A stretch of DNA of 64,000 nt from Silene latifolia (GCF_048544455.1 NC_133536.1:38396652-38460651), one strand, 5' to 3'. Positions 20,818 to 32,139 are shown, numbered from the stretch's first letter. Notes: generated by a model not told the origin, from the sequence alone. Numbers and translations: made by a program.

Positions 20818-22320
20818 TCAAACATCGAACACCTCTACTTCCAAGATACCATTTAGAGTCATCTCGTGTCTTCTTAATATGGAACCCATCCTTCGGCAAG
20901 CATCACAAGCCATCACAAAATTTTTGGCATCTTGGAACATAGTTGGCCAATAGAAGCCGGATTGCAACACCTTTACAACGGTCTTGGATGGTCCATGATG
21001 ACCACCATAAGGAGAAGAATGGAATCCTTCTAGCACCCCTTTCACATCCCATTGTGGGATACATCTCCGGAATAGCCCATCGGAGCAATGTTTGAACAAA
21101 TGTGGATTATCCCATAGGAAGAACTTGGCATCATGTAAGAACTTCTTCCTTTGTTGATATGAAAGATTGGGTGGCGATTCTCTTCCAACTAGGTAGTTGG
21201 CTATGTCGGCATACCAAGGAGTATTGGCTTCCAACATCATTAGAACATCGTCGGCGAAGGAATCATCAATAGGTAACTCAATACCTCCATCATTGAACTT
21301 CAAACGGGATAAGTGATCGGCAACAACATTTTCGGCCCCCTTCTTGTCTTTAATCTCAAGATCAAATTCTTGCAAGAGCAAGATCCATCTTATCAACCTT
21401 GGCTTAGCTTCTTGTTTGGCTAGGAGATGCTTCAATGCGGCATGATCGGTATGAACAATGACTTTGGAACCGATCAAGTAAGAGCGGAATTTGTCTAAGG
21501 CATAGACAATGGCAAGTAGCTCTTTATCCGTGGTGGCATAATTGATTTGTGCCGCATCCAAGGTTTTACTAGCGTAGTAGATAGCATGGAGAACCTTGTC
21601 CTTTCTTTGTCCTAGCACGGCGCCTACCGCATAGTCACTTGCGTCACACATGAGCTCGAATGGCAAGTTCCAATCCGGTGATTGGATGATAGGTGCGGAA
21701 ATCAAAGCCTTCTTGATCCTATTAAAAGACTCAAGACAATCGTTAGTAAACACAAAGGGAGCGTCTTTTAAAAGAAGCTCCGTAAGGGGTTTGGCAATCT
21801 TAGAAAAATCTTTAATAAAACGGCGGTAAAAACCCGCATGGCCTAAGAAACTCCTTACACTCTTCACATTTACCGGTGGGGGTAGTTGCTCAATAACTTG
21901 GACCTTAGCACGGTCCACTTCAATTCCTCTTTCTGAAACAATATGACCAAGCACCACTCCTTCATTTACCATGAAGTGGCACTTTTCCCAATTCAACACC
22001 AAATCAACCTCATCACAACGCTTCAAAACTGTGGACAAATTAGTCAAACAAGCATCAAAAGAAGAACCATATACACTAAAATCATCCATAAACACCTTCA
22101 TGATAGACTCAATGTAGTCGGAAAAGATGCTTATCATGCAACGTTGGAAAGTGGCGGGAGCATTACAAAGACCAAAAGGCATTCTACGGTAGGCAAATGT
22201 ACCATAGGGACATGTAAACGTGGTCTTCTCTTGGTCATCCGGGTGAATGGGTATTTGAAAGAACCCGGAATAACCATCTAGGTAGCAAAAGTATTTGTGA
22301 CATGCCAACCTTTCCAACAT
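20818..22320 (-). CDS. Athila RT, RNase H and integrase N-terminus
   Basis: A 500-residue frame beginning within [16 protein letters not shown] is at about 13-26, [14 protein letters not shown] at 47-60, catalytic FMDDF at 77-81 and [12 protein letters not shown] near 124. RNase H starts near 207 ([15 protein letters not shown]), with [13 protein letters not shown] and [11 protein letters not shown] before DHLSRL. The zinc-binding start of integrase follows from about 415 ([16 protein letters not shown]). The N-terminal fingers of RT are in a separate frame at 22335-22637. A stop near 22321 breaks RT, so the enzyme is disabled. Confidence 0.88.
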   Translation of the reverse strand: MLERLACHKYFCYLDGYSGFFQIPIHPDDQEKTTFTCPYGTFAYRRMPFGLCNAPATFQRCMISIFSDYIESIMKVFMDDFSVYGSSFDACLTNLSTVLKRCDEVDLVLNWEKCHFMVNEGVVLGHIVSERGIEVDRAKVQVIEQLPPPVNVKSVRSFLGHAGFYRRFIKDFSKIAKPLTELLLKDAPFVFTNDCLESFNRIKKALISAPIIQSPDWNLPFELMCDASDYAVGAVLGQRKDKVLHAIYYASKTLDAAQINYATTDKELLAIVYALDKFRSYLIGSKVIVHTDHAALKHLLAKQEAKPRLIRWILLLQEFDLEIKDKKGAENVVADHLSRLKFNDGGIELPIDDSFADDVLMMLEANTPWYADIANYLVGRESPPNLSYQQRKKFLHDAKFFLWDNPHLFKHCSDGLFRRCIPQWDVKGVLEGFHSSPYGGHHGPSKTVVKVLQSGFYWPTMFQDAKNFVMACDACRRMGSILRRHEMTLNGILEVEVFDV

Positions 22321-22334
22321 TTGTCAATAAAAGG

Positions 22335-22637
22335 TTATGGGTAGTGGTCTTTCTTGGTGGCTAGATTTAGCCTCCTATAGTCAATGCACATTCTCCAACC
22401 TGTCACAATTCTAGTTGGAATTAACTCATTTTTATCATTTTTAACTACGGTGGTTCCTCCTTTCTTAGGAACCACTTGGACCGGACTCACCCATTTAGAA
22501 TCGGAAATTGCATAGATAATTCCCGCATATAACAATTTAAGCACTTCCTTTTTGACCACTTCTTGCATGTTAGGATTTAGTCGTCTTTGACCTTGGACAC
22601 ATGGTTTATGATCTTCCTCAAGATTGATTCGGTGCAT
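22335..22637 (-). pseudogene. Athila RT N-terminal fragment
   Basis: A 100-residue piece with QRRLNPNMQEVVKKEVLKLL, WVSPVQVVPKKGG and WRMCIDYRRLNLATKKDHYP, the fingers region of Ty3-type RT. It joins the downstream RT piece across a stop near 22325. Upstream, 22640-22915 is decayed sequence linking protease to RT. Confidence 0.82.
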
Positions 22638-22915
22638 ACAAAATTCGGGACTTATGCCTTTTAAATCGTCAAGTTTATAACCAATGGCTTTCTTGTGAGA
22701 CCTTCAGACATGAAACAATTTAGCCAATTGATTCTCATCTAATTTAGCACTAACGATTACCGGACACATCCTTTCATCATCTAGAAAAGCATACCTGAAA
22801 TTGGAAGGAAGGGGCTTAAGCTCGGGTTTTTGTACCTCTTAACATCTTGAGGTGTAGCAACCAAGCCTATAAAGTCTGAGCTCTCCTCCAATGATAGCTC
22901 CTCTCCATCCAATTC

Positions 22916-24319
22916 TTACTCCAAAGCATCAATCTCCTCATTTCCAATCTCACCATCACCTGCAAATGATTCTAAAAGCAAGAGTGTCTCCAAGGGATCT
23001 TTAGATAAAGATCGAGGTGTAGAGTCTTCTATAACAATATCAACAACATCCAAAATCTCAATAGAATAACAAGACTCTTCTATCATCGGACTCTTCATAG
23101 CACTATTCAAATTGTATGTGACCTTATCGTCACCCACTTCCAATGTAATTTTACCGTTCTTGACATCAATCAACGCACCCGCGGTGTGTAAAAATGGTCT
23201 TCCCAAAATGATTGGGATTTGGGCATCTTCGGCCATGTCAAGAACAATAAAATCAACCGGAATGAAAAACTTACCAACCTTAACGGGAACATCCTCCAAA
23301 ACTCCCAAAGGGCATTTTATAGAACGGTCCGCCATTTGCAATGTGACACTAGTGCATTTTAAGACTCCCATATTACGCTTAGCACAAATAGAGTAAGGTA
23401 TTACACTCACACTAGCACCTAAATCGCATAAAGCTTTATCAATTTGGTAGGTGCCAATTGTGCATGGAATAGAAAAGCTACCGGGATCTTTTAACTTAGG
23501 AGGGGACTTGTTTTGCAAAAGAGCACTCACCTCGGCGGTGAGAGCTATTGTTTCAACCTCATCAAAATTCCTCCTCTTAGTTAAAATGTCTTTCATGAAC
23601 TTAGTGTAAGATGGAATTTGAGTGATTAATTTGGTAAAAGGAACGGTTACCTGTAGATTCTTCACAACTTCCATGAATTTACCGAATTGAGAATTCTTTT
23701 GATGCTTTGCCAATCTATGAGGAAATGGCACTTTGACTTTTTCCAGAATCTTTGCTTCAACATCTTTCTTTGGAGGAGCATCCTCCACTTCCTTGACTTT
23801 CTCAACAACAACAAGTAGGTTATCCACTTTCTTGGGAATTTCTTCATTTGCTTTATCATTTGGAGAAATCTCCAACTCAACAAGTACTTCTTCATCATCT
23901 TTGGGCATGGATGGCCCATCATATTTTATACCACTTCTTAAGAAGATAGGGTTAAGAGTAGCATGTGGTTGCTCACCTTGAGGAGGTAGTTGACCCGATT
24001 TCCTAGATGAGGCCAATTGAGCCATTTGTTGTTCCAACATTTTGATCGCGGCATTTTGAGCTTGCTCATTCTTTTGGATTTGAGCCAACAATTCCTTTTG
24101 CATACGGATTATCAAGCCCTCAAGCTTACCTCCCTCTTGGTTGTTTTGTTGGGCATTTTGTGGTGGAGGTTGATTTTGTTGGAAATTGTTTTGTGGGGGC
24201 CTTTGTTGATTTTGATAACCCGGTGGAGGGATATATTTTTGTTGTTGAGGGACATAGGCATTTTGTTGTGGTGGGGGTTGTGGTTGAGGATTTAGCACAT
24301 TGTTGCTTCTATAAGACAT
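22916..24319 (-). CDS. Athila gag C-terminal linker and protease
   Basis: A 467-residue frame. Residues 10-65 are Pro/Gln-rich; residues 65-105 look like a coiled coil (LEGLIIRMQKELLAQIQKNE). The aspartic protease lies near 285-400: CDLGASVSVIP at 298-308 (D-L-G in place of D-S/T-G, usual for Athila) and IILGRPFLHTAGA near 370. The acidic C-terminus leads toward RT. The open frame ends in a stop before RT. Confidence 0.85.
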   Translation of the reverse strand: MSYRSNNVLNPQPQPPPQQNAYVPQQQKYIPPPGYQNQQRPPQNNFQQNQPPPQNAQQNNQEGGKLEGLIIRMQKELLAQIQKNEQAQNAAIKMLEQQMAQLASSRKSGQLPPQGEQPHATLNPIFLRSGIKYDGPSMPKDDEEVLVELEISPNDKANEEIPKKVDNLLVVVEKVKEVEDAPPKKDVEAKILEKVKVPFPHRLAKHQKNSQFGKFMEVVKNLQVTVPFTKLITQIPSYTKFMKDILTKRRNFDEVETIALTAEVSALLQNKSPPKLKDPGSFSIPCTIGTYQIDKALCDLGASVSVIPYSICAKRNMGVLKCTSVTLQMADRSIKCPLGVLEDVPVKVGKFFIPVDFIVLDMAEDAQIPIILGRPFLHTAGALIDVKNGKITLEVGDDKVTYNLNSAMKSPMIEESCYSIEILDVVDIVIEDSTPRSLSKDPLETLLLLESFAGDGEIGNEEIDALE

Positions 24320-24355
24320 ATTCGGGTGAAATCTTGAATTTGGGTTATATGTGTT

Positions 24356-25490
24356 TTAGAATGTACCCGGTGGATAAGCATTTTGTCTTAAAGCTAGAAA
24401 GGCATTTACCTCTTCAATGGGAGCTTGGCAATGAGCGGCATAGTGACCCGCACCTCCGCAACCTTCACACACAACGATTTGGCTTGTTGAGGACATGGAA
24501 TTGACTTGTTGAATGGAATCTCTAGCATCCCTTTCTTCCAATTGTTGTTGGAGCAAAGCAATTTGAGCTAGCAAGCAAAACGGAGTTGTTGGAGGATTCT
24601 TCTTTACCTTTGGATGGCACAACTCGGGAATTGACATATTGGGCATCATGGACCACCATAGATTCGATCGTGGCATGAGCAAGGTCGGTGTCAATTTGAT
24701 CAAACCGCCCATTGTTGGCGGAATCAAGAATCCTTCGGGACTCGGCACAACATCCATTGTAGAATGTTATCGCTAGAAACCAATAATCTAGCCCATGATG
24801 TGGGCATTGTCTTTGAAGCTATTTGTACCTCTCCCAAGCCTCATATAAGCTCTCAAGAGCTTGTTGACGGAATCCGGTAATTTGACTCCTCAAAGTTTGA
24901 GTTTTCTCCGGTGGAAAAAACTTTTGATAAAAAGCAAGAGCCAAAGTCTCCCAATTGGTGATTCCCATGGTGGTGTGGTCAAGGCTATTGATCCAAAGCT
25001 TGGCCTTGTCCTTCAAAGAGAAAGGGAAAAGTATTTCCCTTATTTGGGCTTGAGTGACGCCCGTTTGCCGGATCATGGAGCAATAGTCACAAAATTTTTG
25101 CACATGCAAATAGGGATCCTCCAAAGGACTTCCCCCAAATTGCTTCCTCTCCACAAGGCTAATGAAAGCCGGTTTGATCTCGAAGTCCGGCGCGGTGATT
25201 TGAGTGGTTGTGATTCCGGCCGGAAGCATGGCCGCGGTGGGCTTTGAGTGATCGGAAAGTTTCACCATCTTTTTGGTAGTAGATGGTGATGGTGGTGGAG
25301 ATGATGAACTAGAAACCTCCTACTCTTCAAGGGCTTCTAGATCGTCTAAGTAAGACTTTCTAGCATTTTCGGCTTGTACGGGAGAAGAGGCTTCTTTCAC
25401 TTCCTTCCAAAATCGCCGTCTTCTCCTAAAGGTTCTCTCGGGATCGGAATCCGGTGAAAGTAATTCTCCCTTGCGTGAGGACCTGGGCAT
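24356..25490 (-). pseudogene. Athila gag, broken
   Basis: The likely start is the ATG at 25490 (MPRSSRKGELL). An in-frame TAG ends this piece at 25320 (after DDLEALEE), and the frame then continues into 24819-25268, which holds the capsid-like part (FSLKDKAKLWINSLD, FYQKFFPPEKT). Another stop separates 24356-24757, which holds a perfect CX2CX4HX4C zinc knuckle (CEGCGGAGHYAAHC). Gag would form the particle and bind RNA. The copy is inactive because of these stops. Confidence 0.82.
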
Positions 25491-25601
25491 AAGACAACAA
25501 TTTCTAGAGAAGTGATAAGTAACGGTCTCAAGGAACAAGTGTTCCCCAAGACAAAGGAAAACAAGATAAAAATCGACAATTCAAAAAGCAATAAAACTGT
25601 T

Positions 25602-25619
25602 TCCCCATCAACGGCGCCA
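25602..25619 (-). other. Primer-binding site of Athila element, tRNA-Asp type
   Basis: On the minus strand, TGGCGCCGTTGATGGGGA lies 5 bases after the 5' LTR end. Athila elements classically use Asp tRNA (TGGCGCCGTTGCCGGGGA); this copy differs at two bases. Confidence 0.8.
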
Positions 25620-25624
25620 AAATT

Positions 25625-27157
25625 TGATAGGTTTATCGCGTACCTATGCAAAGATAATTTCCCTAGACACAAATTAATGTAGTAATAGGGGTCAAACACA
25701 AGGAAACGGGAATTACTTCCTGAATTGATATGGGTAGATTTTTATCAAGGTCGATTACGATTTGGTTTGGTTTGTTTGGTTGATGATTAATAAAAAACAA
25801 TGTAAATAATATGATAAAAGATAGTCTAAAGGGTTCGGGTCACTCATGCAAAGGTAAACATATGAACATGATAAACTTGATACTAATAATTTTGTCAATT
25901 TCTTAGGCTTAAAGATACCCACCTTACGGCATTAGTATCAACCATAGACCGGGTCCTAAAAAAACTCTCGTCCATGACTAGGTCGTCCTACCACACATGC
26001 TTAGTCTAATTCAATTCCGTGCCTCTCGACTTTAGAACGAATGAACAAATTTAATCTACGACTACGGCCGATAATCAAAGATTAAGCGTAACAAAGCAAA
26101 CATGTGATGGAAACAATTGAACAATATTATTATGAACTTATTTAATCATGTTATAAATTTGATTTTGCATGGCTCCCCTAGCCTTTAGACTAGGAAATTT
26201 AGCTACTCATACTAAAATGTAAATTGCAAACTAAATTATAAGAAATATTAAGCATGGTTATATGATTTATATTAATTAGATGATATAACATGTGAAAATA
26301 ACAATGCTAATGTAAAGTGAGATACTTGATTATAATGACTATGTGATAACTAAAACAATAATATAATTTGTAAACTTGGAATTAGAAATACCTTATAAAG
26401 GAGAACATATATGGAAGAACAATTAACCAAAAGCTTGAATATCAAATGCTTGAACAATAATTTGAAGTACAAAATGTTGAAAGATTAACTATGGAATGCT
26501 TAACAACTTATAAATTAAAATGAAAACTAATGAGAGAAAATATAATGCTTGAGGCTTATTGTAAGTAACTTGGACGTAAAATTGGATGCTTAAAACCTTG
26601 GAATACCTCTCCTATTTATAGGAGAGGAAGAGCAAAACGTAAGAATTCAATGAGCATATGGCCCCGATCGGGGTTGGGCGGCCCCGATCGGGGTCGTGTG
26701 TTCCTTGGTTAATCGCCTTAATTCTTGATTAATTACGTGAGGAATCTCCATGCTCGTGTTTTAATGCTCCTTAATCACCCGGTAATGCTCTAAATTCCTA
26801 GCATCCTAAGCTCTCTTGGCATCCAATGCTTGCACCTTAATATGGACCTTCATTTTGGGCTTGACTTTACATTTGGCTTCATTTGTAATTCCTTACTTCA
26901 ATCCACTAATCTTCATGCAAAACCCAAGCTATCTTTACACACTTAGTCCACTATTTGGCCTTGTTTAGCTTAGTGAACTTGGTGTACAAAATCATAGGAA
27001 AAAGCCTCTAAATGCTTAGATTCCTACAAAACCGTAACAAACACAACAATACACCTAGAACACAAAATTAGCTCAAAAATATACTAATTAAAGTATGAAA
27101 AATAATAGAAACCGAGCTAAAATGAGGGGTAAAAGTATATATAAAATGAACATATCA
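25625..27157 (-). repeat. 5' LTR of Athila element
   Basis: 1533 bases, the undeleted partner of 14475-15982. Read on the minus strand it starts TGATATGTTCATTTTATA, carries the CCCCGATCGGGG pair (26662-26673 and 26682-26693), then the TATA hairpin (26606-26627), and ends CGATAAACCTATCA. The palindromes are about 40-80 bases upstream of the TATA box, a promoter-proximal position. Confidence 0.93.
26606..26627 (-). promoter_or_regulatory. TATA box within inverted repeat, 5' LTR of Athila
   Basis: TATAAATA on the minus strand within the 9-base arms CCTCTCCTA/TAGGAGAGG. Transcription would start about 25-30 bases further along the minus strand, near 26580. Confidence 0.65.
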
Positions 27158-27162
27158 CAGAT

Positions 27163-29999
27163 GGTGAGTGAATTTGGGAATTTTTATTATCAAAAGGTAA
27201 AATTAATGTGTGATTTGCTTCGGACAATTAACGGAATGAAAGGAATTTTGGGATGCTTAAAAAAAAGTGTGAGTGATAGCATGAGATGGTCTGGGCTGAT
27301 TGGTGATAAGTGTGAGTGATAGCATGATAAGAGACGATCCATGGTAAGAAAGAGTGAGATGATACTGATATGAAATAATGGGATTTGAGCTTTGGAGCGA
27401 TGAGAAGGTAACTTGATTACCAGAGAGTTAGGTATAAGGAGTAAGGAGATTAACTGATAATTGATTTGTCGAGTGTGAAAAGAAAAGAATAAGGGGAGTA
27501 AACTAGGAGAATATTGACCGGAGTTAGGTGATATAAAAGTAAGGAATCGTCGAGATGTATGATACTATCATGAGGATTTGAGTTAACAGTTATATAGGAG
27601 TTACAGGACGACATTATAATCATGAGTTTCGAGGAATTAAGGAAAGTAAAATAACGGGGTAAATAATTTGCACGATATGAGATCTTGGTGGTGAGTTGGG
27701 TGACGATTTAATTAAGGATGTAATTAGAAATAATGTTGAGGCAATTTTGTTGAAGGGTTTGATGTTCGTTATTTGGGTTGTTAACTAGAGATAGGAAAGA
27801 AACCGTGATGTTTAGAGATGAGTGTAAGAGGCTTGATGTCCGAGCGATGGTAGTGTTGAGGTGTTGTCACTAGTGGTTAGGGGTGATGATAAATAGGAAA
27901 GATTGCTGTTCTAAAGAGGTTGATTTTGTAGAGACTTGATTGATGTGTATGGTTGTGGGGGAGAATAAGATGTGGTCATAGGAGGCGGTTGCTAGTAGTT
28001 GAGTATTAATGTTATGGTTACGTTTGGCAGGAAATGATTGTTGTGCGAATGGGAGAATGTGTTATGAGGGGCATATGAGTTAAGCTCGGGTGAGAGGTAA
28101 CCTTTATCCGGTGGTAACTTACGTGATCAGGATTGACTAGTTGGATGAGATTACGTGTCTACGATGTGTATAAATGTTTGTGTGAGGTTCTGACCTCACG
28201 AGAAGTGGTATGGTGTCATAGTTATAAAGTTGTTATCTGAATGTTCTATATGTTGGGTACGGTAACCTAATTGATTGATATTCAAAAAGGTAATAATTTG
28301 ATTGATCTAGCATGGCCAGTTATAATTGTATGTGTACTGATAATATATGTTTATTCCGTGAAATGGTAGGGATGATGTTCATGAGGTTCTTATCTGTTTA
28401 TTCCATATAATATTCTGCATTGTGATCTAGTAAAGCGGTTTTGAGTAAGTTTTCTTGTCCGGGAAGTTGTCCTGAGTCAGTGTTTATGGGAATTGAGTAA
28501 GTTGCGATGTCTATCGAGGTGGCTGTGGTGCCTTGGGTGGTGATCCGGGCACGGTACTTCGTGTTGTGATGCGGGTGTTTTCGCACTGCGGTGCGGCTGT
28601 GGGTGGCGGTGTTGCGATACCGTCACCAGTTGTGGTGAAGTAGGCGGGATATTTACGATACGAGTTTTCGAAATTACATACCAGTTATACATAGATTGTT
28701 GTTTTGTTGCTGATGTTCCTTGTGAGTTTCGGTTCAACATATAGACTGTTGTTTTGTTTGTTGATGTTTCTTGCTAGTTTCAGCTTGGGAGTGAGGGTAG
28801 AGTATGATATGGAAGAGAGTTGTGTATGTTTCCGTGGTTGTCATGGCATAGTGATATTCTGTTGATGAAACACAGTTGTGAGAGGTTGTTACAGTAATTT
28901 TGATCTTGTTTTAAGATGAGGCATCGGCAGACATAGTCATGGCAAGTGATTCGTGGAACATGTATTGTACTGATCTGAAAGTTGCAGGTGGTTCATAATC
29001 TTTTGTTGAGACAGTGAGCGTAGGGTGTTGGGAATTAGTGTCATGTTAAGTTATGTATGCGTGTTGCGGTAATGAAAGAAAAGAACTTGAGGATCTAGTG
29101 TGAGTGTACGTAACAAGTGTGGATTGTAAGTTATGCTTTTGGCGATAGGAGATTTATATAGTTTATATAGAGAGGTATGTCGTGTTATGGTAATGTGGAA
29201 GAGTTGAAGTATGGTTATGCTAAGGAGTTTGTGGTATAGTTTAGGTGGTGTGCCGAATGAATTGAGGTATGAGAACTGTTAGAGTATGAGAGCCGTGGAA
29301 ATAGGAATGGTTATAGGCGGTTATCTTTGACATGCGGTGGTGATAAGGATAATGAGAAGATACAGCTAAGGATCTAGTATTAGTGAGTTATGAGGACGTA
29401 ACATTTATCTTAAGAGGAGTAGGATGCGGCAAAGAGTGTTTGATGGTTGTACATGTTGTAGTATAATTGGAAGTAGAGTGTTGGTGTAGCATAAAGAATG
29501 GATTTGTATATATTGTGGTTGATGTTGTAAAAAGGCCATGGCCGTACTTGTAGTAGTTCGATGTTTAGAAATGGGAGAATATTTCAATAGTATTGATTGT
29601 TGGATGATGATGTTTATGATTGTGAGTAAACTTCGAGGACGAAGTTCCTTTTAAGGGTGGTAGAATGTAACATTCTGTTTGATGTTTATGAGTGTCTTGA
29701 TATTGGATTTTCTAGTGGATAATATGTTAGTGAAATAGAGCTAGCAACATTTGTGGATGGTAGTTGGCAGTGTATGAAGTTAGCGTCGAGAGGGACTATG
29801 ATGTAGTTCATACGATATCGTGAGCCATGTTGTGGAGGTATGAATAGTTGGTGGAGTTGGTGTTAAGAGTTCATGTTTTATAGGTTGGGATTTTGTTTTG
29901 AGTTCTTAGTTGCGTTGTTGTGTCTTGATCGAGTTAGTATGTTTGTTTTTATGTATGGGTTGAACTTCGGGGACGAAGTTCCTTCTAAGGAGGGAAGGC
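27163..29999 (+). other. Tekay-like interior, right piece, with two polypurine-type junctions
   Basis: About 2.8 kb without a supported gene. At 29628-29657 there is an ACTTCGAGGACGAAGTTC hairpin followed by CTTTTAAGGGTGGTAGAATGTAAC, which looks like an older copy of the 3' junction. At 29967-29999 the same hairpin (ACTTCGGGGACGAAGTTC) and AAGGAGGGAAGGC lead directly into the 3' LTR. Short minus-strand frames here have no recognisable features. Confidence 0.6.
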
Positions 30000-30022
30000 T
30001 GTAATACTACGGTTTTCTATGG

Positions 30023-30172
30023 GTACTCTATCGAGTGGTACTTACTCTGTCGAGTAAGTATGTTTTTATACAAAATAGTAGTCTGCCTGATGGGTACTCG
30101 ATCGAGTACGTATGGGACTCGATCGAGTAAGGGGCACTCGATCGAGTAAGTCACTTACTCGATCGAGTAAGT
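30023..30172. repeat. ACTCGATCGAGT palindrome cluster in LTR U3
   Basis: Perfect copies start near 30095, 30117, 30136 and 30155; decayed copies (ACTCTATCGAGT, ACTCTGTCGAGT) are at 30026 and 30045. The cluster ends about 50 bases before the TATA box. Confidence 0.88.
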
Positions 30173-30221
30173 GTGTTTTACGGGTTGTTTTAACCGGGTT
30201 TTGTTAATAACGCGAGATTAA

Positions 30222-30229
30222 TATAAAAG
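30222..30229 (+). promoter_or_regulatory. TATA box of Tekay-like LTR
   Basis: TATAAAAG within AATATAAAAGGCTTCC, about 222 bases into the LTR, with a likely start site near 30255. Confidence 0.65.
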
Positions 30230-31604
30230 GCTTCCGTCATTGTTCTTAATCATTTTTACTTCTTAAAATCTTTCAAGAGAAGAGAAAAGAGTTACGTAGT
30301 TCGCATTCGTCACGTTATTAAAAAATCCAAAAGGCTAAGATGGTCGGATCGTCGTGTTCTTTACGCCGTTGAGTTCGTCTTGTCGAGGGTAAGATCCTTG
30401 TATAATTTTTATGTTGTTTCTTTGAGTTTGGTTAAAACCCTAATTGGGTAGATTTGGGGGTTTTGGGTGGATTGTGTGGTTTTGGTGGTAATTGTATGTA
30501 TATGTGTTATAGGAGGAGGATTCGTGGAGGAGAGATTATGCTTAGCTGTTAGATCGTCTGTGGTAATTGCTATTTCAGGTAGGGTTTCCCTACTCAGTAT
30601 TGGTTACATGGTTGTGTTGGTAATTGATTGTTGTTGTTGAATAACGTATTGGTATTGGATTCTGATTTGGTGATTGTTGGTAATGTATTGTGATTATCGT
30701 ATTGGAATTGGTTTTTGGCAATTGTTGATTGTATAAGGTGATCGTTGTATAACTATCTGTGATCTTCGGGGTGCGTCCCTGACTGAGTGGAGTCACTTGC
30801 GGGAGTGGCTTCACGCCCTTGATTCGTCTTCTGTGGAACCCGCCACATAAGGGATGTGCACATTAATGAACATGGGTTTATCGCTCGGATGAGATGAGCG
30901 GGGCTTAGGTGGAAACGGCTGCGGTCCCCTACTGGCGGCGAGGAGTACCTGTTGCGATGGGTACTCTGGCAGGGCTACACACATCAGTGTGTAGTCAGGT
31001 GTGTGGAGATGAGATGGAGTTGTGGAGATGGTGTTGTGCTGATTGAGTTGTTTGTATATTGTTTCGTTGCAGCTGTTGTTTAAGTAATCAGTACTGACCC
31101 CGTTTAAATGTTTTAAAAACTGTGGTGATCCATTCGGGGGTGATGAGCAGTTGTTTAGCAGGTATACCTTGGATACGCGCGAGATCTAGCTGGGGATGAA
31201 GTCATCACATATCAGAGTCTTTAGTCTTTCGCTGCATGTGTCAGATGAGGCAGTTCCTTCTAGTTGGTTTACAGTTTTGAGAACATTTGTATTTTACTTT
31301 ACAGTTGGTTTTGTTATGTAATCACTTAAACTTATTTATTAAAGTACGTTCTTTTATGGTCTATTTGATATACATCGCCTCGGGTAACCGAGATGGTAAC
31401 ATTCTCATACTTTAAGTGGTCCTGGTAAGGCACTTGGAGTAAGGGGGTGTTACAATTTTATTAAAGCTAACTATGGAGGAAGAATACACAAACTATGACT
31501 AATTTAAATTACAAATTGCCAACACTTCGATGTAATCACAAAATTGGCAAACAAAGCTCAAATATCCCGTAACTAGCACATAATTTTTTTTTTTGTGGTA
31601 TGAG

Positions 31605-31997
31605 TCCATTTTGGTATTTTTTTTCCAGTTTAAATAGTATTTTCAGTCTTTTCAAACAATTATTTTATTTATTTTTCATAATTATTTTTTGTTGATTGTT
31701 AGTGCATGCATTATTATAGATGTAGATATAGAAAATTAGAGATTTTTTAATTATTTTATGTTAGTTTATTCATCCAAATATTTGTTCATAATTTCAATGA
31801 TATTAATTGGCTAATCTTTTAAATAGTACTTCGACATAACTAAAGTATTTTGATTTCAATAATTTTTTCTCTTTTGTTATTTGTTTTCTCGTATTTTTAA
31901 ATAACTTCTTTCTTATTAATTTATTTTTCTTGTAGTTTTTAATTTTAAATAAATAATTGGCTATTATAAATTTAGGGTTTTTCTCTCTTATTATTAA
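31605..31997. repeat. Dispersed 390-base repeat, copy A
   Basis: Matches 44785-45164 in the same orientation, from TTTGGTATTTTTTTT to TAGGGTTTTTCTCTCTTA, with scattered substitutions and short gaps. Copy B continues into a long inverted-repeat element; copy A continues into other DNA. Confidence 0.8.
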
Positions 31998-32029
31998 AAA
32001 AAAATTAAGCATTAAAATATAAAATTATA

Positions 32030-32047
32030 ATAATAGTAATAATAGTA

Positions 32048-32138
<91 letters not shown>
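32030..32138. repeat. TAA/AAT trinucleotide microsatellite
   Basis: About 36 AAT units, the first few interrupted by AGT units. Confidence 0.95.

Positions 32139-32139
<1 letters not shown>

Larger units (their letters stand above)
14475..27157 (-). mobile_element. Athila-type Ty3/gypsy retrotransposon, complete but defective
   Basis: Full structure on the minus strand: 5' LTR 25625-27157, primer-binding site 25602-25619 (tRNA-Asp type), gag, protease, RT, RNase H, integrase, a 3' ORF in the envelope-like position, polypurine tract and 3' LTR 14475-15982. A perfect 5-base duplication CAGAT flanks it (14470-14474 and 27158-27162). By hand I count about 30 base differences plus one 26-base gap between the LTRs, so insertion is fairly recent. 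gag-pol has stops and frameshifts, so the copy is not autonomous. Confidence 0.93.
12482..31454 (+). mobile_element. Tekay/Del-like non-coding LTR element, with nested insertions
   Basis: The parts are a truncated 5' LTR (12482-12813), a primer-binding site for initiator Met tRNA (12817-12828), an interior in two pieces (12829-14469 and 27163-29999) split by a complete Athila element, a polypurine tract (about 29984-29999) and a full 3' LTR (30000-31454). The CTTCGGGGACGAAGTTC hairpin followed by a polypurine tract and TGTAAT is, from memory, typical of Tekay/Del chromovirus elements. About 4.5 kb of interior shows no gag or pol frame, so this is a large non-autonomous derivative. The 5' LTR lost its left part to the Athila-like insertion. 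Confidence 0.75.
30000..31454 (+). repeat. 3' LTR of Tekay-like element
   Basis: 1455 bases, TGTAATACTACGG...GGGGTGTTACA. It contains the palindrome cluster (30023-30172), a TATA box at 30222-30229 and a conserved middle section (about 30765-30975) that is also found, on the other strand, in the LTRs at 48209-49545 and 52033-53340. Confidence 0.88.

Noticed and set aside
28477..28740. His/Pro-rich minus-strand frames in the Tekay-like interior
   Set aside because: No domain, not matched in the related element, and opposite to the element's transcription.
30023..30172. CRISPR-like regular repeats
   Set aside because: Repeats are short palindromes with variable short spacers inside a plant LTR; no cas genes and wrong kind of genome.
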